35,696 nucleotides of DNA from Actinophytocola sp. (GTDB lineage: Bacteria; Actinomycetota; Actinomycetes; Mycobacteriales; Pseudonocardiaceae), in the NCBI GenBank assembly GCA_009377385.1, contig WHUD01000029.1:1-35696 (forward strand). The letters run 5' to 3'. Positions 31,039 through 35,696 of the stretch are shown here, in pieces. The notes below the pieces were generated by a model. That model was not told where the DNA came from, did not search any database, and saw nothing but the letters and a program-made list of their open reading frames with translations. The first letter of the stretch is position 1, and each line of letters begins with the position of its first letter. Made by a program: the position numbers and the translations under genes.

Positions 31039-32796
31039 CTAACTCGAGGTGCCTGCCGTAGCCTTCGGACCGCCGTCCCCGCCGTTCGGCTCGACGAGTC
31101 CTTCCTCAATCAGGTTCTGCGACACGTGCTCCGTGATCTCCTCACGCTGCTGCCTGCGCTGTATTCGCAGCATGATCGCACGTTCCTGCTTGAGTTCCTT
31201 CAACGTCGCGACGCACATCGCGAGCATAACGACGCTGAACGGCAGTGCGATCACGATCGCCATCATCTGCAGCGCGTCCAGCCCGCCTGCCAGCAGCAGG
31301 GCGATCGCGACGAGCCCCTCCATCGAGGCCCAGAACACGCGGCTCCACGTCGGGGGTTCCGGGTCACCGCCAGAGGCGAGCATGTCGACCACAAGCGAAC
31401 CGGAGTCCGACGACGTCACGAAGAACAGCACGATCAGGATGATCGCGACGCCCACGATGATCGTCCCGCCGGGCATCGAGTCAAGCACGGTGAACAGCGA
31501 GCCCTCTGTGGACACCGTCGGCGCACCATCGGACAGCGTCACGAGGCCACCCGCGCCGAACAGCTCCTGGTACAGACCGGTGCCACCGAAGACGGTGAAC
31601 CACAGGAACGACAGCGCGGTCGGCACGAGCAGCACACCGGCTACGAACTCACGAATCGTGCGGCCACGGGAGATCCGCGCGATGAACACACCGACGAAGG
31701 GCGCCCACGAGATCCACCAGCCCCAGTAGAACATCGCCCAGCTGCCTTGCCACGTGGCGCCGGCCGCGCCTTCGTTGGCAGTGGTGTCGAAGCTCAGTTG
31801 CAGCAGGTTCTGCAGGTAGAGCCCGATGTTTTCGACGAAGTCACGGAGCAGGTAGAGCGTCGGCCCACCGATGAGCACGAAGACCAAGAGCAGCCCGGCG
31901 ATCACCATGTTGGTGTTCGACAGCCACTTGATGCCTCGCTTCACACCGGTGACCACCGAGATGATCGCGACAAGCGTGATGCTGCCGATGAGGATGACGA
32001 GCAGCAGGTCGCTCGGCTCGTTGACGATCTCGAGGAAGGACAGCCCTGACGCGATCTGGGTGACGCCGAAGCCAAGCGAGGTGGCGACACCGAACAGCGT
32101 GCCGCAGATCGCGGCGATATCGACCGCGTCACCGATCGGGCCCTTCACCCGGTCGCCGAGCAGCGGCTCGAGTACCCAGCGGATCGACACGGAGCGGCCC
32201 TTCCTGTGGACCATGTACGCGACCGCGAGGCCGACGACCACGTAGATCGCCCACGGGTGGATGCCCCAGTGCAGGAAGGTCTGCACCATCGACTGCTCGG
32301 CGATGTCGGTGTTGCTCACCGCAATGCCGGTCGACTCTGCGCCGCCCTCACCGGCGAACCGCGCCGCATTGGCATCGGCGGAAACGCCCATGCTTGGCTT
32401 CGGGTTCGCGAAGTGGTTCAGCGGCTCAGCGACGCCCCAGAAGACGAGACCGATGCCCATGCCTGCCGCGAACAGCATCGCGAACCAGGAACCAAGGCGG
32501 AACTCGGGTTCTTCTTCCTGTGGGGAGAGCTTGATGTCTCCGTAGTGGCCGAGCCCGACCCAGAGCGAAAACACCACGAACAGCGAGACGATGATGGTGT
32601 AATACCAACCCACCTTCTCGACGATGAATGTCTGGACATTCGTGATGGCTTCGTTCGCCGTGCTCGGGGCAATCACCGCGAAGAGGACAAACCCTGCGAT
32701 GATGATCGCTGACGGCCAGAACACCGGCCCATGTATTGCTTTGTACCAAGGCTGTGGCCCGCTTGTATCGGGCTCGACAGCTGACGATTGCGCCAC
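31039..32796 (-). CDS. BCCT-family betaine/choline/carnitine-type transporter
   Basis: 585 residues, about twelve transmembrane helices. Family signatures are FAAGMGIGLVFWGVAEPLNH (the substrate/Na+ region), FLHWGIHPWAIYVVVGLAVA, and WAMFYWGWWISWAPFVGVFI followed by ARISRGRTIREF. The charged C-terminal tail (LKQERAIMLRIQRRQQREE) is long, as in osmosensing members such as BetP. It imports quaternary ammonium compounds with Na+ or H+. The GTG start has AGGAAGG upstream. ATAGGTTGC occurs twice in its 5' region (32843 and 32882), and TATAAC (32845-32840) may be a -10. The methylamine-type operon at 606-8602 could use its cargo, but the two are 22 kb apart. Confidence 0.93.
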   Translation of the reverse strand: MAQSSAVEPDTSGPQPWYKAIHGPVFWPSAIIIAGFVLFAVIAPSTANEAITNVQTFIVEKVGWYYTIIVSLFVVFSLWVGLGHYGDIKLSPQEEEPEFRLGSWFAMLFAAGMGIGLVFWGVAEPLNHFANPKPSMGVSADANAARFAGEGGAESTGIAVSNTDIAEQSMVQTFLHWGIHPWAIYVVVGLAVAYMVHRKGRSVSIRWVLEPLLGDRVKGPIGDAVDIAAICGTLFGVATSLGFGVTQIASGLSFLEIVNEPSDLLLVILIGSITLVAIISVVTGVKRGIKWLSNTNMVIAGLLLVFVLIGGPTLYLLRDFVENIGLYLQNLLQLSFDTTANEGAAGATWQGSWAMFYWGWWISWAPFVGVFIARISRGRTIREFVAGVLLVPTALSFLWFTVFGGTGLYQELFGAGGLVTLSDGAPTVSTEGSLFTVLDSMPGGTIIVGVAIILIVLFFVTSSDSGSLVVDMLASGGDPEPPTWSRVFWASMEGLVAIALLLAGGLDALQMMAIVIALPFSVVMLAMCVATLKELKQERAIMLRIQRRQQREEITEHVSQNLIEEGLVEPNGGDGGPKATAGTSS

Positions 32797-32984
32797 GAGA
32801 CTTATCCTTCCTCTCGGCAGGTCGGGCTAATCCTCATGCGTTATAGGTTGCAGCCCGGACGCTATACCGACGGAATAACAAATAGGTTGCTTAGCTGCGG
32901 TTTTACTGCGCTCCGTTAGCATGAGCCGACCGCTCTCACCCCTCTGACCAGGCACTACCTCCTCTACAAGGCGAACGTGAAACG

Positions 32985-33797
32985 GTGTTAAGCAAAATTC
33001 GCGGCTGGCTGGTACCAGCACCTGTTCCCTCACACAACGTGGTCACTGACAACGGACAGCGCAGGGCCATCGTGGTCGAAGTCGTCATCGTCTTCGCCAT
33101 CACGCTCGGTCTCTCCGCGCTGCGCAGCCTCCTTTCACTGGTCGAGGCGCTACTGCGTGCCGGAGCGTTGTCCGACCAGCAGGTCGCGCTGAACCGCCCG
33201 CAGGCCGAAATCGGCACGATCGACCTCCTCATGCAGGTACTCGGCGCCGGTCAGCTGATCGCGTGGGGTGCATTGGGGTTGTACCTGCTCTGGCGGGCCG
33301 GGTTCAAGCTCCCCGAGATCGGCCTTCCCCTTCGGATAGGTGGCCGCGACGTCGGCATCGGCGTCGGCCTCACCGCGCTGATCGGCATCCCGGGCCTGGT
33401 GTTGTACCTGATCAGTTGGCGGCTCGGACTCAGCGTCGCGGTTGTTCCCTCGCTGCTCGACGAGACCTGGTGGCGGCCGGTTACGCTGACGCTGTCCGCC
33501 TTCGGCAATGCCTTCGCCGAAGAAGTTCTGCTCGTCGGGTTCCTCCTCACGCGCCTGCGACAGCTCGGGTTGTCCGCGAACTCGTCGTTGTTGATCTCGT
33601 CGCTGCTACGCGGTGCATATCACCTCTATCAAGGCGCCGCCGGGTTTTTCGGCAATATCGTGATGGGACTCATCTTCGGCAGGGTCTGGCAACGGACGAA
33701 CCGGCTGTGGCCGCTGGTGCTCGCGCACACCCTGCTGGACTTCATCGCGTTCGTCGGCTACGCGCTGCTCAAGCCGTTGCTGCCCTGGTTGCCGTAG
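32985..33797 (+). CDS. CPBP-family intramembrane protein (Abi/Rce1-like)
   Basis: 270 residues from GTG 32985, with about six or more hydrophobic helices. The family core is visible: [20 protein letters not shown] (paired Glu of motif 1), [20 protein letters not shown] (motif 2 His) and [19 protein letters not shown] (motif 3 His/Asp). Motif 1 is usually EExxxR; here the Arg position is Val, though RLR follows. Members are putative membrane metalloproteases or peptide-immunity proteins; actinobacterial members of this type have no proven substrate. It is divergent from the BCCT gene and 19 bases upstream of the arginine deiminase. Confidence 0.82.
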   Translation: MLSKIRGWLVPAPVPSHNVVTDNGQRRAIVVEVVIVFAITLGLSALRSLLSLVEALLRAGALSDQQVALNRPQAEIGTIDLLMQVLGAGQLIAWGALGLYLLWRAGFKLPEIGLPLRIGGRDVGIGVGLTALIGIPGLVLYLISWRLGLSVAVVPSLLDETWWRPVTLTLSAFGNAFAEEVLLVGFLLTRLRQLGLSANSSLLISSLLRGAYHLYQGAAGFFGNIVMGLIFGRVWQRTNRLWPLVLAHTLLDFIAFVGYALLKPLLPWLP

Positions 33798-33803
33798 CGC
33801 GGT

Positions 33804-33809
33804 TACGCT
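33804..33809 (+). promoter_or_regulatory. -10 element TACGCT of an apparently leaderless arcA
   Basis: TACGCT ends seven bases before GTG 33817 and lies just after the CPBP stop codon. AAGG abuts the GTG and is too close to be a ribosome site. A leaderless transcript independent of the CPBP gene is likely. Confidence 0.45.
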
Positions 33810-33816
33810 CACCAAG

Positions 33817-35082
33817 GTGACCACTGACACCGAACGTCCGCTGGCCCGTGTGGACAGTGAGGTCGGGCGGCTGCGCACCGTGCTGCTGCACCGGCCGGGC
33901 GACGAGCTGAAACGGCTCACGCCACGGAACAACGACACGCTGCTGTTCGACTCGATCCCCTGGGTCGCCCGCGCGCAGGAGGAGCACGACCAGTTCGCGG
34001 ACGTGCTCCGCGCAAGGGGCGTCGAGGTGCTGCTGCTCACCGACATGCTGCGCACCGCGCTCGCCGAACCCGCAGCGCACGACGCCGGTGTGCGGGCCGC
34101 GGTCGACCGGCGCAGACTCGGCACCGACCTCGCGGACGTGCTCAGCTCCTATCTGTCCACTGTGGACGCCGCCACAGTCGCGGAGACGTTGATCGCTGGC
34201 ATGACGTTCGAGGAGCTGCCTGCCGCGGAAGGCGCGTCGCTCGTGCGGAAGATGCACCACCCGCACGACTTCGCCATCGATCCCTTGCCGAACCTGTTGT
34301 TCACCCGCGACTCATCGGTGTGGATCGCGGACACCGTAGCGGTCGCGTCGCTGGCCATGCCTGCCAGGCGCAGAGAGACGTCGCTGCTCGACCTGATCTA
34401 CGACCACCACCCGCGCTTCGCGGACACCGAGCTTGCCTACGGCTCCCACCACGCTCCGGTCGAGGGCGGCGACGTGCTGCTGCTCGCGCCAGGCGTCGTC
34501 GCCATCGGCGTCGGTGAGCGGACGACGGCTGCCGGTGCGGAGTCGCTTGCCAGGTCGGTGTTCGCCGACGACCTCGCGCACACCGTGCTCGCCGTGCCGA
34601 TCACGCAGCGCAGGGCCACCATGCACCTGGACACGGTGTGCACCATGGTCGACACCGACGCCGTCGTGATGTATCCGCTCGCCAGCGACGAGCTGATCGC
34701 CTACACCCTGCGCAGCGAGGACGCCGGGCTGCGGGTGGACGGCCCAGCGCCGTTCCTCACCGCTGCCGCCGACGCCATGGGCATCGACCACCTCCGCGTG
34801 ATCGACACCGGACTCGACCCGGTGACCGCGGAACGCGAGCAGTGGGACGACGGCAACAACACGCTCGCAATCGCGCCCGGCACGGTCGTCGGCTACGAGC
34901 GCAACGTCGAGACCAACGCGCGGCTGGAGCAGGCAGGCATCGAGGTGCTGCCGATCACCGGATCGGAACTCGGCTCGGGAAGGGGCGGGCCGCGCTGTAT
35001 GTCGTGCCCCATTTCGCGCGATTTTTACACCGGGAAAGGAAAGCCTAACTACAGTAAATTGAGCGCACCCTTTCCTAAGTAA
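33817..35082 (+). CDS. arcA: Arginine deiminase with atypical C-terminal tail
   Basis: 421 residues from GTG 33817. Guanidino-modifying enzyme motifs are complete: [34 protein letters not shown] (Asp), THDE-equivalent [25 protein letters not shown] (catalytic His) and [11 protein letters not shown] with nucleophile Cys394. It hydrolyses arginine to citrulline and ammonia; arcB and arcC are not in the window. After CPISRD, where related proteins normally end within a few residues, it adds [19 protein letters not shown], encoded by distinctly AT-richer codons. This tail borders AT-rich DNA leading to an IS630 element, suggesting that an insertion or exchange replaced the native end. All catalytic residues precede the tail, so activity is probably kept. 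Confidence 0.9.
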   Translation: MTTDTERPLARVDSEVGRLRTVLLHRPGDELKRLTPRNNDTLLFDSIPWVARAQEEHDQFADVLRARGVEVLLLTDMLRTALAEPAAHDAGVRAAVDRRRLGTDLADVLSSYLSTVDAATVAETLIAGMTFEELPAAEGASLVRKMHHPHDFAIDPLPNLLFTRDSSVWIADTVAVASLAMPARRRETSLLDLIYDHHPRFADTELAYGSHHAPVEGGDVLLLAPGVVAIGVGERTTAAGAESLARSVFADDLAHTVLAVPITQRRATMHLDTVCTMVDTDAVVMYPLASDELIAYTLRSEDAGLRVDGPAPFLTAAADAMGIDHLRVIDTGLDPVTAEREQWDDGNNTLAIAPGTVVGYERNVETNARLEQAGIEVLPITGSELGSGRGGPRCMSCPISRDFYTGKGKPNYSKLSAPFPK

Positions 35083-35211
35083 GTGTGACACACAATTGAC
35101 GTAACTCACGGAAATGCGGTGGAAATGCGTTCGGCAATGGGGTTAGTGTCGAATTACTAACGGATTCATAAGTAGGTCGACTTGATTGGCGTGATCTGGC
35201 AAGATCCGTGT
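35083..35211. other. AT-rich junction between arcA and the IS630 transposase
   Basis: This 129-base stretch is clearly poorer in G+C than the flanks. It holds GTTAGT (35142-35147) / ACTAAC (35156-35161) as a short inverted repeat and GATC-TGGCAA-GATC near the transposase start. The IS left end should lie here, probably near 35140-35165, at a TA dinucleotide as is usual for IS630, but the right end is outside the window so the terminal repeat cannot be matched. Confidence 0.4.
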
Positions 35212-35696
35212 ATGCGCGATAACGACGGCCGGAAGCTGGATCATCAAACGCTCGAGGTGCTGCGGCTGCGGGCGGTTGAGCAGGTTCAGGCTGGTGCGCA
35301 TCCTGAGGACGTCGCGCGGGCGTTGGGCTTGCACCGCAAGACCGTGTATGGCTGGCTGGCCAAGTTCCGCGAGGGCGGTACGGAGTCGCTGCAGGCGAAG
35401 CCGGTACCGGGTCGACCACCGAAGCTGTCCGGTAAGCAGATCGCGCGGTTGTACGCGTTGATCGTGGGCCGCGATCCTCGGCAGCTGCACTTCGAGTTCG
35501 CGCTGTGGACGCGGGAGATGGTGCGGCAGGTGATCCGTCGCGAGTTCTCGGTGGCGCTGTCGGCGGTGAGCGTGGGTCGGCTGCTGCGCACGATGGGGCT
35601 GTCGCCGCAGCGGCCGCTGCATCGGGCCTATCAGCAGAACCCGGAAGCCGTCGAGCGGTGGAAGGCCGAGGAGTTCCCGGCCATCCGCGCCCGGGC
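35212..35696 (+). mobile_element. IS630-family transposase, N-terminal part (cut by window end)
   Basis: The frame opens at ATG 35212 and stays open for 161 codons to the window edge. The N-terminal helix-turn-helix reads GAHPEDVARALGLHRKTVYG followed by WLAKFREGGTESLQAKPVPG and RPPKLSGKQ, classic IS630. The second DNA-binding part has FALWTREMVRQVIRREF and VSVGRLLRTMGLSPQRPLHR, then NPEAVERWKAEEFPAIRARA. The DDE catalytic domain is beyond the edge. Intactness and the right terminal repeat cannot be judged. It inserted beside arcA and is the only mobile element seen. Confidence 0.88.

Overview
The window is GC-rich, densely coded DNA with many GTG starts and several apparently leaderless genes. 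It carries an IdeR/DmdR-type iron box and a dispersed palindrome of a type I associate with Amycolatopsis and relatives. This points to an actinomycete, most likely Pseudonocardiaceae; the family-level call is inference. It looks chromosomal, except for an IS630-family element entering at the right edge.

Region 1 (1-9451) is the clearest functional unit: a plus-strand operon encoding a DmdA/GcvT-like tetrahydrofolate (THF) methyltransferase, a MetF-like reductase, formate-THF ligase (Fhs), an FAD dehydrogenase fused to a GcvT domain (dimethylglycine/sarcosine type), ETF beta, ETF alpha, and an IclR regulator. Together they could strip methyl groups from an N-, S- or O-methylated substrate onto THF, oxidise the one-carbon unit to formate with ATP recovery, and pass electrons to ETF. 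The substrate is unknown. It resembles in logic the lignin-type ligM-metF-ligH module joined to a dimethylglycine dehydrogenase/ETF module. A 5'-truncated gene and a frameshifted gene remnant lie upstream.

Region 2 (9490-18036) holds a GNAT acetyltransferase, a 40-codon Cys-rich ORF placed one base before an ATP-grasp ligase, a coiled-coil protein, a long hairpin between convergent genes, a small membrane protein and homogentisate dioxygenase. An unknown 291-residue protein and a second IclR regulator are divergent from the dioxygenase, with a PcaU/PobR-like operator between them. A cytochrome P450 and a GDT1/UPF0016 cation exporter with a hairpin leader follow.

Region 3 (18210-24507) holds an S9 oligopeptidase, two adjacent paralogous proteins of unknown function (one with an eleven-fold 9-residue repeat), a thiamine-binding (MTH1187/YkoF-like) protein and two divergent DUF4333-type lipoproteins. 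Three non-coding minisatellite arrays, all with a 21-bp period and related sequence, sit between these genes.

Region 4 (24508-35696) holds a 1,840-residue single-chain carboxylase with the eukaryotic acetyl-CoA carboxylase domain order, an iron-box-controlled DUF2470 protein, a BCCT betaine/choline-type transporter, a CPBP-family membrane protein and an arginine deiminase with an atypical AT-rich C-terminal tail. The IS630-family transposase is cut by the window end. The BCCT carrier could import methylated amines for the region 1 operon, but nothing links them except plausibility. No rRNA, tRNA or CRISPR array was recognised.
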